DNA from: Deltaproteobacteria bacterium
Lineage (GTDB): Bacteria; Desulfobacterota; Binatia; Binatales; Binataceae
NCBI GenBank assembly: GCA_019237115.1
Contig: JAFAHS010000249.1
Coordinates: 22,160-86,159, forward strand
Direction of reading: 5' to 3'
Length of the DNA stretch: 64,000 nt
The translations under genes were made by a program, and so were the position numbers. Of this stretch, positions 24,219-32,036 are shown piece after piece (the stretch's first letter is position 1; each line of letters opens with the position of its first letter). The notes under the pieces are model-generated. The model ran no database searches. It saw only the letters and a program-made list of their open reading frames with translations, and was not told the origin of the DNA.

Positions 24219-25034
24219 TTATGCGTTGGAAGCATCGAGCCTCAACGGGGCAGCGGCACGCGACCGGTGTATTTCCGCAAATGACGGTGCCAGCGGATCG
24301 ATCGCGCCGCACAGAACTACACTGCCGCCGGTGCGCCCCAGCTTGTTGTGCACGGTTGCGGTATGGATAACGCACCCGTCGAACACGGCGGGCGATGCCG
24401 GGGTCAGCCGGTTGAACGAGGTCTCCAGGCGGGTGAGCTTGAGGCTTAGCGCGGCAAACGTTCCGCAGATGCGGTGCGGGGCAATTACCACCACCGCCGT
24501 ACCGCTGCGCTCCGCTTCACGTGCCAGCCGCAGCGCGATGTTCTGCGGGAGCGGCGCGCTCACACCGACATCGATCACGACCAGCCCGAAACCGCCGGCT
24601 TTTAACACCAGTTCGGCGGCCTTGAAGACGGCGGAGAACCGGTAGCGGCGGAAGCGACCCGACGAATCAAACCCGTGCCCGCGGCGATCGCTCACCGATG
24701 CCCACAGGACTCGATCCAGGTTCGCACTGCCTGCGGCGATATCGGCGGGAGCAAAGCTTCGCGATTCTTCTATCCATGCGACAACTTCACCGGCACGGGT
24801 TGCAGCGGCTACAAAGCGAGCACCAATCGTGGTGCGGCCGGAGCCGACCTGCCCGACAATCTCGCTTACGCGGCCGCGCACCAGACCGCCATCGATGAGC
24901 GCGTCGAGTGCCGCGATTCCCGAACTCAAGCGCCGATGCTTCACGGTCAGTTCGTGACCTCGAACCACCGCCGCGCAGAGTTGAGTCGGTTCGATCGGGG
25001 AACCATCGGGCCTCAGAAGACTGACAGCGGCCAT
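24219..25034 (-). CDS. imuA: ImuA, RecA-like translesion mutagenesis accessory protein
   Basis: A 271-residue RecA/SulA-like protein. It contains LSSGIAALDALIDGGLVRGRVSEIVGQVGSGRTTIGARF, where the Walker A Lys is Arg (GQVGSGRTT), a Walker B-like LVVIDVG and a second segment AVVVIAPHRICG. ImuA partners ImuB and DnaE2 in SOS mutagenesis. It leads the cassette, and its 5' region carries the CTTCGC-N5-TTTCGC repeat also seen at lexA. There is no obvious Shine-Dalgarno before this ATG, and the repeat lies only 9-25 bp upstream, so transcripts may be near-leaderless or the start may be slightly downstream. Confidence 0.87.
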   Translation of the reverse strand: MAAVSLLRPDGSPIEPTQLCAAVVRGHELTVKHRRLSSGIAALDALIDGGLVRGRVSEIVGQVGSGRTTIGARFVAAATRAGEVVAWIEESRSFAPADIAAGSANLDRVLWASVSDRRGHGFDSSGRFRRYRFSAVFKAAELVLKAGGFGLVVIDVGVSAPLPQNIALRLAREAERSGTAVVVIAPHRICGTFAALSLKLTRLETSFNRLTPASPAVFDGCVIHTATVHNKLGRTGGSVVLCGAIDPLAPSFAEIHRSRAAAPLRLDASNA

Positions 25035-25042
25035 GGAACTAT

Positions 25043-25059
25043 CTTCGCTTTTGTTTCGC
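25043..25059 (+). promoter_or_regulatory. Candidate LexA operator: CTTCGC-N5-TTTCGC upstream of imuA
   Basis: The plus strand reads CTTCGCTTTTGTTTCGC. Two TTCGC half-sites repeat directly with an 11-bp period, the same arrangement as upstream of lexA (1439-1455), with 12 of 17 positions fixed. The orientation relative to the controlled gene is opposite at the two sites. The role as a LexA box is inferred. Confidence 0.5.
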
Positions 25060-25085
25060 TTTTAAGTCCAAGCCAGGCCGGGAAA

Positions 25086-25114
25086 AAGTCATAAGTATTT
25101 GATTTATAAGACTT
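25086..25114. promoter_or_regulatory. AT-rich interrupted palindrome AAGTC...GACTT
   Basis: A 29-bp AT-rich element has perfect 5-bp arms AAGTC/GACTT and partly symmetric inner arms (ATAA...TTATAA). It sits in the divergent promoter region between imuA and the sarcosine-oxidase-like gene, which is unusually AT-rich for this genome. It may be a regulator site or promoter elements for either direction. Confidence 0.3.
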
Positions 25115-25202
25115 TCTTTTGAACTATCGCGCACATGATCAATGTCCTCTACCCTTGGTGGTCCCGTATCCGGTTGCTTTAGAATTCATTCCAGGACCCG
25201 GG

Positions 25203-26357
25203 ATGGATTTCGACGTAATTGTCGTGGGAGTGGGCGGCATGGGCAGTGCCGCCGCATGGCAACTTGCCCGTCGTGGACGGCGCGTGCTGGGCATCGAGCG
25301 ATTCGACATCCCGCATGCGATGGGATCTTCGCCTGGCGTGACCCGCATCATCCGGCTGCCCTACTACGAAGATCCCCGCTACGTTCCGCTGTTGCGGCGT
25401 GCCTATGAGCTGTGGCGCGAAATCGAGGCGGTGGCAGGCGAGCGCTTACTGGTAACGACCGGCTCGATCGATGCGAGCCCGGAAGACGCCGCGCTGTTCC
25501 AGGGCGCGCTGGCCTCCGCGCGCGAGCATCAGCTTGCTTACGAAGTCCTGACCGGCGCGCAGGTCTCCGCAAGATTTCCCGCTTATCGGCTGCCTGCCAC
25601 TCACCGCGCGATTTACCAGCCCGACGGAGGATTTATAACTTCCGAGCGCGCCATCGTGGCTCACGTTCGCGCGGCCCAGTCCGCCGGAGCGGAGATTCAT
25701 GCGCGCGAGCGCGTGATCGAATGGGCGCCGCACGGGACGGAAAGTGTATCGGTCATCACCGACCAGGGCCGCTACCGGGCGCGGCATCTGGTGCTGACGG
25801 CGGGCGCGTGGATTGGAGAATTGGCGGCTGTGCTCAAGCAGGTTGCAATACCGGAGCGGCAGGTGCTGGCGTGGCTGCAACCTCGGCGGCCGGAGTGGTT
25901 CGAACCGTCCCGTTTCCCGGTCTTCAACCTTGCCGTGGATGAGGGCCGTTACTACGGATTGCCGGTGTTCGAGGTTCCCGGCTTCAAATTCGGCCGCTAT
26001 CACCATCGCGGCGAAACCTTTTCGACCGCCGACCACCTGCGCCGCGAGCCCGACGCGGTAGACGAGCGACTATTGCGCCAATTCGCCGCGCGCTATTTTC
26101 CCGAGGGCACCGGACCGACCATGGCGCTGCGTACCTGCATGTTTACCAACACGGTCGACGAACACTTCGTCATCGATCGCCATCCGGCGTGTCCGCAGGT
26201 GATTCTGGCCTCGCCGTGCTCCGGGCATGGCTACAAGTTCTGTAGCGTGATCGGTGAAATTCTTGCCGAATTGGCCAGCGGCGACGGACGCACCCGCCAC
26301 CAGATCGAGTTCCTGCGCCTTTCACGGCCGGCCCTGAGAACGGGAGCTGAGCAATGA
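25203..26357 (+). CDS. Sarcosine oxidase/N-methyl-L-tryptophan oxidase-like FAD amine oxidase
   Basis: 384 residues from MDFDVIVVGVGGMGS, which gives the N-terminal Rossmann GxGxxG dinucleotide motif (VGVGGMGSAAA). The DAO-type domain matches monomeric sarcosine oxidases: GSSPGVTRIIRLPYYEDPRYV near the flavin, and RTCMFTNTVDEHFVIDRHP, whose Cys corresponds to the covalent-flavin Cys of the family; SPCSGHGYKF follows. It oxidises an N-methyl or secondary amine and produces H2O2. It overlaps the following amidohydrolase by 4 bp (ATGA), so the two probably act in one catabolic route for an N-substituted compound. An in-frame start at 25119 would add residues without family character. Confidence 0.9.
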   Translation: MDFDVIVVGVGGMGSAAAWQLARRGRRVLGIERFDIPHAMGSSPGVTRIIRLPYYEDPRYVPLLRRAYELWREIEAVAGERLLVTTGSIDASPEDAALFQGALASAREHQLAYEVLTGAQVSARFPAYRLPATHRAIYQPDGGFITSERAIVAHVRAAQSAGAEIHARERVIEWAPHGTESVSVITDQGRYRARHLVLTAGAWIGELAAVLKQVAIPERQVLAWLQPRRPEWFEPSRFPVFNLAVDEGRYYGLPVFEVPGFKFGRYHHRGETFSTADHLRREPDAVDERLLRQFAARYFPEGTGPTMALRTCMFTNTVDEHFVIDRHPACPQVILASPCSGHGYKFCSVIGEILAELASGDGRTRHQIEFLRLSRPALRTGAEQ

Positions 26358-28018
26358 GCGATATCACCGTCTTCGTCGCGCGCAGGATCTTGACCATGGA
26401 TCCCGGCCGGCCAACGGCCAGCGCGATCGCGGTCCGCGATGGGCGCATCCTGTCGGTCGGAACCATCGAATCGATGCAACCGTGGCTTAGACGCTACTCG
26501 CATACCATCGATGAGACCTTCGCGGATCTGGTGCTGTTGCCGGGCTTTATCGATCCGCACACCCATCTGGCTCAATCGGGCACGTATATGTTCCTGAACT
26601 ACCTCGGTCCGATTCCGTCGCCCGCCCCGGATCGGATCAACCCCGCGCTGCCCACGCGGGATGCGGTGATGGCTCGACTGCACGAGCTTCACGCGGAAAT
26701 CCGACCGGCGTCGGAACCACTGTTGGCGTGGGGATTCGATCCGGGCATGCAGGGCGGCCATCTCCATCGCGATGAACTGGATTTGATTTCAAGGGAACGT
26801 CCGGTCGCGATCCTCTCGTACGCGCCGCATTTCGTTTATGCGAACAGCGCGATGCTCAAGTTGTTGGGCGCCGATGAATCGCTCCGGATGCACGGCGTTG
26901 GCCGCGACGCCGATGGGCGACTCAACGGGCGCTTTATCGAAATGGAGGCGCTCAACTACGCCCTCGCTCCGCTGCGCGGCCATTTCGTGGGGAAGGATAA
27001 GCAAGCACTGGGTCTGCGCCGCATGGCCCAGGTTGCGCAGCACGCGGGCGTAACCACCACCGCTGACATGTTGTTTGGCGCGCGCAATTTCGAATCAGAG
27101 TGGCGCTTGCAGAACTCCGTGGTCAGCGACCCGGCGTTTCCGCTGCGAATGGTGCTGGTGCCGTACGAAGGCGCGATTCGCAAACGATTTGCGGAGGATG
27201 CGGCCGCCTGTGTCGCGGACCTGGAGGCACGCGCGACCGACAAGCTGCGCTTTCACGGCGTCAAGTTCTTCAGCGACGGTTCGTACCCCGCCATGTCGCT
27301 GCGGGTGCGTCCACCCGGCTACCTGGACGGTGGCAACGGGCTGCGCGGCGATATTCCGTGGGACCAACTTGCCGAGCGCATGCTGCCGTTCTGGAAGGCC
27401 GGCGTGCAGATTCATGCTCATGCCAACGGCGACGAGGCGATCGATGCGGTGCTCAACGCGCTCGCGAAGCTGCAATCGATTCATCCGCGTTTCGACCATC
27501 GGCTGACGATCGAGCACTACTGCATAAGCACTCCCGACCAGGCGCGACGGCTCAAGGCGCTGGGTGGACTGGCGAGCGTGAATTGCTACTTCGTCCACTT
27601 CCGTAGCCTGATTCACAGCGAGCAGGCGTTCGGGCCGGATCGCGCCGAAGCGACGGCGCGGCTTGGTTTGCTGGAGCGCAAGGGCGTCACCTTCGCACTG
27701 CATTCCGACTTTTCGCTGGTGGTCGCCCCGCTCGATCCGCTGTTGTCGGTGTGGATCGCGGTAAATCGGCTCGCGGCGGACGGCGTAACCGTGCAGGCAC
27801 CGGGGGAACGCATCGGAGTCGAGCGCGCACTGCGCGCAGTCACGATCGATGCGGCATACGTGCTGGGGATGGAGCGCGAAATCGGAAGTCTCGAGGTCGG
27901 TAAGTTCGCCGACTTTTCGGTCCTGTCAGATGATCCGACCGCGGTCGATCGATCGGCAATCCGCGATCTGCGGGTGTGGGGTACCGTGCTCGGCGGCCAC
28001 CCGCTGCCTGGCGTTTAA
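26354..28018 (+). CDS. YtcJ-like metal-dependent amidohydrolase
   Basis: A 554-residue amidohydrolase-superfamily protein of the YtcJ/exoenzyme-regulatory type. The N-terminal beta-sandwich segment is followed by GFIDPHTHLAQSGTY (HxH metal pair). FHGVKFFSDGSYPAMSLR, IHAHANGDEAID and LHSDFSLVVAPLDPLLS supply further metal and substrate residues, and the C-terminal sandwich holds IGSLEVGKFADFSVL. Such enzymes cleave amide or related C-N bonds, often of N-substituted or D-amino compounds. Coupling to the flavin amine oxidase upstream suggests a shared pathway. No signal peptide is seen. Confidence 0.88.
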   Translation: MSDITVFVARRILTMDPGRPTASAIAVRDGRILSVGTIESMQPWLRRYSHTIDETFADLVLLPGFIDPHTHLAQSGTYMFLNYLGPIPSPAPDRINPALPTRDAVMARLHELHAEIRPASEPLLAWGFDPGMQGGHLHRDELDLISRERPVAILSYAPHFVYANSAMLKLLGADESLRMHGVGRDADGRLNGRFIEMEALNYALAPLRGHFVGKDKQALGLRRMAQVAQHAGVTTTADMLFGARNFESEWRLQNSVVSDPAFPLRMVLVPYEGAIRKRFAEDAAACVADLEARATDKLRFHGVKFFSDGSYPAMSLRVRPPGYLDGGNGLRGDIPWDQLAERMLPFWKAGVQIHAHANGDEAIDAVLNALAKLQSIHPRFDHRLTIEHYCISTPDQARRLKALGGLASVNCYFVHFRSLIHSEQAFGPDRAEATARLGLLERKGVTFALHSDFSLVVAPLDPLLSVWIAVNRLAADGVTVQAPGERIGVERALRAVTIDAAYVLGMEREIGSLEVGKFADFSVLSDDPTAVDRSAIRDLRVWGTVLGGHPLPGV

Positions 28019-28086
28019 GTTTAAGCTTCGGTCCGAAAGCCGTCGCTATGCTCCCCGGAGCGGCACGGTCCTTGGCTTTTGCCCGC

Positions 28087-28996
28087 TCAGAGAATTCGTT
28101 TCGCTTCCTCGAAATCGACCAGGCCCAGGCGACCGCCATAGGTCGACGGATGGTACGAATGGTAGCCGAGCAGATGCTGGACCCGGGAGGGCAGCCGGCG
28201 CGCGACATCGATTGGGACTGCCAGGTGGTGGCACTCTTCCGGGCGCAGCCATCCGAGTACCCAGCTCAGGTGCATTCCGTAGCGCCAGCGATCGGTAGTG
28301 CGATTTTCCCCCGCCGCATGAATGACCTTGCCGCTGTAGAAAAGCACTGAACCCGCCCGCATGACGGCCTGGGTGATTTTCATGCGCGGCCGGCGCGCGC
28401 GCCCCGTCGCTCCAGCGGTGGCTGCCCGGCGCAACCTGGGTCGCACCGCTTTCGACGTCGAAGTCGCTCAAGGCGAACATGCAGCTCACGGTGACTTCCG
28501 GCGCGGGCCACGGAAAGTGCGGCCAGTTGGCGCAGTCGCGGTGAAGCAGCTGGGCGGGTTCGCCAGGGCCGATCACCATCATCTGGCCGGTGTTGAGCCA
28601 GTAGCTTCCGCAGTTGGGAAGCAGAAAGTGGTCGGCGTATTGTTTGAGTCTCGCATCAAGCAGCAGTTCGACGAAGGTCGGTGACTTCGCCGCAAGGCCG
28701 CAGAAGCGCTTGGTACGAGACCCATGAAAAAGCTGCCAACCCCTGGCGGCTTCCTTGCTGCCGGGCTCGCTGCCATCGACAAACGGCTGCAATTCTGACC
28801 GCAGACGAGCGAGTGCAGCGGAGGAAAGAAAATCGCGCACGATAATCCCGCCATCGGCTTCGATGACCGGGATTATTTGCGACATGGGAGCCTCCCGCCC
28901 CACGGTCACCAGCGCCGAGGCGCTTCCGTCGGGGGTCGCGGACACACCTTCATTCAGATGGCGAATTGCCTCGCGGATGGGCGCGTTTTCCGACAT
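28087..28996 (-). pseudogene. Phytanoyl-CoA dioxygenase family protein, frameshifted
   Basis: The N-terminal part reads in one frame (MSENAPIREAIRHLNEG... to SGATQVAPGSHRWSDGARA), with the Fe(II)-binding HRD of LLHRDCANW. The C-terminal part continues in another frame (RPRMKITQAVMRAGSVLFY...), with the distal iron His in IHAAGENRTTDRWR. The switch falls in the GC run around 28391-28405 and corresponds to one surplus base. Joined, the parts give a normal PhyH 2-oxoglutarate-dependent oxygenase of about 300 residues. Either the gene is broken or there is a sequencing or assembly error in the GCGCGCGC tract. An internal start at 28885 is also possible. Confidence 0.8.
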
Positions 28997-29214
28997 TGCC
29001 TTGACCTCGCGATCGAGGGCTGAGTCTAGTACAGCCGCCGGCGGCTGTCGCGAACCGGGCTCGAGCACGCGCCGACCCGGGGCCGGGGCAGTGCGAAGGC
29101 GCCAGACCGGCGGTGCGCATTCGCGTGGCACGGAAACCGCGCTCGGCCACTTGCGACCAACCGCCGGTCCGAGCAGAACCTGAGCCCTCGACCGGAGGGG
29201 AGAGTTGCCGCTCG

Positions 29215-31962
29215 TTACACGTCCTTGAAGGTTGCCTTCTTCTGCTTCGACTCAACCGCGGCCTGTGCTGCGGCAAGCCGCGCGACCGGAATCCGGTAGG
29301 GCGAGCAGGACACGTAGTCGAGTCCGAGGCGATGGCAGGTTTTTACGCTGGCCGGATCGCCGCCGTGCTCTCCGCAGATTCCGATCTTGAGCTTCTTGTT
29401 TGCCTTGCGACCGCGTTCGATCGCCATCTTCATGAGGTCCGCCACTCCGCTGGCATCGAGTTCCTGGAACGGATCCTTCCGGTAGATGCCGCGGGTGACG
29501 TAATCGCCGAGGAACTTCGCTGAATCGTCGCGCGACAGGCCGTAGGTCATCTGCGTCAGGTCGTTGGTTCCAAACGAGAAGAATTCCGCCGACTTTGCGA
29601 TTTCCCCGGCCAGCACGCACGCGCGCGGAACTTCGACCATGGTCCCTACCGTGAAGGCGACCTTGGTTCCGGTCGCGGCGAAGACGTCCCTTGCCACGGC
29701 ATGAATCTCCTGGGCCAGCAGGTCGAATTCCTTCTTGTCGCCAATCAGGGGCAGCATGATCTCGGGCAGCGCCCGGACACCCTGTTTACGCAGCGCGCAG
29801 GCCGCTTCCAGGATGGCGCGCGCCTGTGCCCGGTAGATTTCCGGATAGCTGATTCCCAGGCGCGACCCGCGATGACCCAACATCGGGTTGAATTCGAACA
29901 GGCTATCGCGCACCTGCTTCAGATGAGCGGCGGAAACACCGATTTTGGCCGCGAGATCGGCGATCTCCGCGTCTTCCTTCGGCAGAAATTCGTGCAACGG
30001 GGGATCGAGGAGCCGAATGGTGACCGGCAGCCCCTTCATCTCGCGCAAGATTCCCTCAAAGTCCTGCCGTTGCATGGGCAGGATTTTCCTGAGCGCTGCG
30101 ATGCGCTGGTCGAGGTTCTCCGCCATGATCATCTGGCGGACTGCCTCGATGCGCTCGGGATCGAAGAACATGTGCTCGGTGCGGCAGAGCCCGATGCCCT
30201 CGGCGCCGAACTCGCGCGCAATCCGGGCATCGCCGGGGGTGTCGGCGTTGGCCCACACCCCAAGGCTGCGCTCGCGGTCGGCCCACGCCATGAATTTCTT
30301 GAGGAACGATGGCATCTCGGGCTTCACCGTCGGGACGCGGCCGAAAATCACTTCCCCGGCCGAACCATCGAGGGTGATGTACTCGCCGCGGTGGACGACG
30401 CGACCGTTGGCGGACAGGGTGCCCGCCGCGTAGTTGATTTGCAGCGCGGTCGAACCGGCAACGCAACATTTGCCCATCCCGCGCGCCACCACCGCCGCGT
30501 GACTGGTCATTCCGCCGCGCGCGGTGAGAATGCCTTCGGCGACCTGCATGCCATGGATGTCTTCCGGCGAGGTCTCTATTCGCACCAGGATAACCGGTCG
30601 TCCCGCGGCGCTGACCGCGACCGCTTCATCGGCAGAGAAGGCGACTTCGCCGAACACCGCTCCCGGCGAAGCCGGCAGGCCGCGCGCGATCACTTCTTTT
30701 TTGCTCATCGGGTCCAGGCGTGGATGGAGAAACTGCTCGAGGGTCTCGGGCTCAACCCGGGTGAGCGCGGTCGCACGATCGATCAGCTTTTCCTCCGCCA
30801 TCTCCACCGCGATTCGCACCGCCGCTTCCGCGGTGCGCTTGCCGTTGCGGGTCTGCAGCATGAACAGGCGCCCGCGCTCGATGGTGAACTCCATGTCCTG
30901 GCAATCGCGGAAGTGATGTTCCAGGCGCTTGGAGATGTTGAGCAACTCCTTGTAGACCGCGGGGAACAGTTCTTCGAGGGTCGCGAATTTCGCGGCCCGG
31001 TCCGATTCGCCGAGGTTGTTGCGCGCGGCCCATTTGCGGCCCGCGGCCAGACTGATTTGCAACGGAGTACGAATTCCGGCCACCACATCCTCGCCCTGGG
31101 CGTTGGGCAGGAACTCGCCGTAGATTCCTTTTTGACCGGTGCCGGGGTCGCGGGTGAAGGCGACTCCGGTCGCGCAGTCACTGCCCAGGTTGCCAAATAC
31201 CATCGATTGCACGGTGACCGCGGTGCCCCAGTCGCCGGGAATGTTGTTGATGCGCCGGTAGGTGATCGCGCGGTCGTTGTTCCAGGAGCCAAACACCGCG
31301 CCGATCGCTTCCCAGAGCTGCTCGTCGGGATCCTGGGGAAGGTCGCGACCCACCCGCCGCCCGATAAGCGCGCGGAACTCGTCGACCAGCTCCTTCAGAT
31401 CGTCGACTTTGAGCTCGACGTCTTCGGACACCCCGCGCGCCGCCTTCTTGTGGTCGATCAGCTCTTCAAAGGGATCGGGATCGTTCTTGTTCTCGGGCTT
31501 GAGCTTCAACACCACGTCGCCGTACATCTGGCAGAAGCGACGATACGAATCCCACGCGAAGCGGGGATTGCCGGATACCGTCTCGAGACCTTTTACGGTT
31601 TCATCGTTGAGGCCGAGATTCAGGACCGTGTCCATCATCCCCGGCATCGAGACCCGTGCTCCCGAACGCACCGAAACCAGCAACGGGTTGGTCGCGTCGC
31701 CGAAGCTGCGGCCCAGGGCTTTTTCCATCCGCGCGACGCTTTTCTTGACCCCGGCGGCAAGACCCTTCGGATAGCTACTCTTGTTGTCATAGTAATAGTT
31801 GCAAACCCGGGTCGAGATGGTGAATCCGGGCGGGACCGGGAGCTTGAGCGATGCCATTTCGGCGAGGTTCGCCCCCTTGCCGCCGAGCAGTTCGCGCATT
31901 GCCGCGCGGCCTTCCGCGACACCCGCGCCAAAAAAATAAATTTCAGGATGAACACGCGCCAT
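29215..31962 (-). CDS. ppdK: Pyruvate, phosphate dikinase
   Basis: About 915 residues from MARVHPEIYFFGAGVAEG, slightly longer than the usual 870-890. The N-terminal ATP-grasp domain (LLGGKGANLAEMASL) is followed by the phosphohistidine domain with GGMTSHAAVVARGMGKCCVAG (catalytic His). The C-terminal TIM-barrel PEP/pyruvate domain shows GIGLCRTEHMF, MVEVPRACVLAGEIA, FSFGTNDLTQMTYGLSRDD and GICGEHGGDP with the catalytic Cys. It interconverts pyruvate + ATP + Pi with PEP + AMP + PPi, useful for gluconeogenesis from C2/C3 compounds and fitting the lipid-degrading enzymes nearby. It lies 74 bp downstream of glyS. Confidence 0.97.
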   Translation of the reverse strand: MARVHPEIYFFGAGVAEGRAAMRELLGGKGANLAEMASLKLPVPPGFTISTRVCNYYYDNKSSYPKGLAAGVKKSVARMEKALGRSFGDATNPLLVSVRSGARVSMPGMMDTVLNLGLNDETVKGLETVSGNPRFAWDSYRRFCQMYGDVVLKLKPENKNDPDPFEELIDHKKAARGVSEDVELKVDDLKELVDEFRALIGRRVGRDLPQDPDEQLWEAIGAVFGSWNNDRAITYRRINNIPGDWGTAVTVQSMVFGNLGSDCATGVAFTRDPGTGQKGIYGEFLPNAQGEDVVAGIRTPLQISLAAGRKWAARNNLGESDRAAKFATLEELFPAVYKELLNISKRLEHHFRDCQDMEFTIERGRLFMLQTRNGKRTAEAAVRIAVEMAEEKLIDRATALTRVEPETLEQFLHPRLDPMSKKEVIARGLPASPGAVFGEVAFSADEAVAVSAAGRPVILVRIETSPEDIHGMQVAEGILTARGGMTSHAAVVARGMGKCCVAGSTALQINYAAGTLSANGRVVHRGEYITLDGSAGEVIFGRVPTVKPEMPSFLKKFMAWADRERSLGVWANADTPGDARIAREFGAEGIGLCRTEHMFFDPERIEAVRQMIMAENLDQRIAALRKILPMQRQDFEGILREMKGLPVTIRLLDPPLHEFLPKEDAEIADLAAKIGVSAAHLKQVRDSLFEFNPMLGHRGSRLGISYPEIYRAQARAILEAACALRKQGVRALPEIMLPLIGDKKEFDLLAQEIHAVARDVFAATGTKVAFTVGTMVEVPRACVLAGEIAKSAEFFSFGTNDLTQMTYGLSRDDSAKFLGDYVTRGIYRKDPFQELDASGVADLMKMAIERGRKANKKLKIGICGEHGGDPASVKTCHRLGLDYVSCSPYRIPVARLAAAQAAVESKQKKATFKDV

Positions 31963-32036
31963 TTCGAATCTCAGTCTCCAGCTCCGCGCCATGCGGGGTG
32001 ATTTCTACAGTTCAAGTCTAGTTCCTCTGGCCGATT

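Noticed and set aside
20599..24645. A 1348-codon open frame on the plus strand, antisense to dnaE2 and imuB
   Set aside because: In high-GC genomes the complementary frame of real genes often stays open. Its product is rich in Arg, His and Asp and has no family features, whereas the minus strand encodes well-known proteins.
29701..32001. A 766-codon open frame antisense to ppdK
   Set aside because: Same artefact of GC codon bias; the product shows no domains, and ppdK on the other strand has every expected motif.
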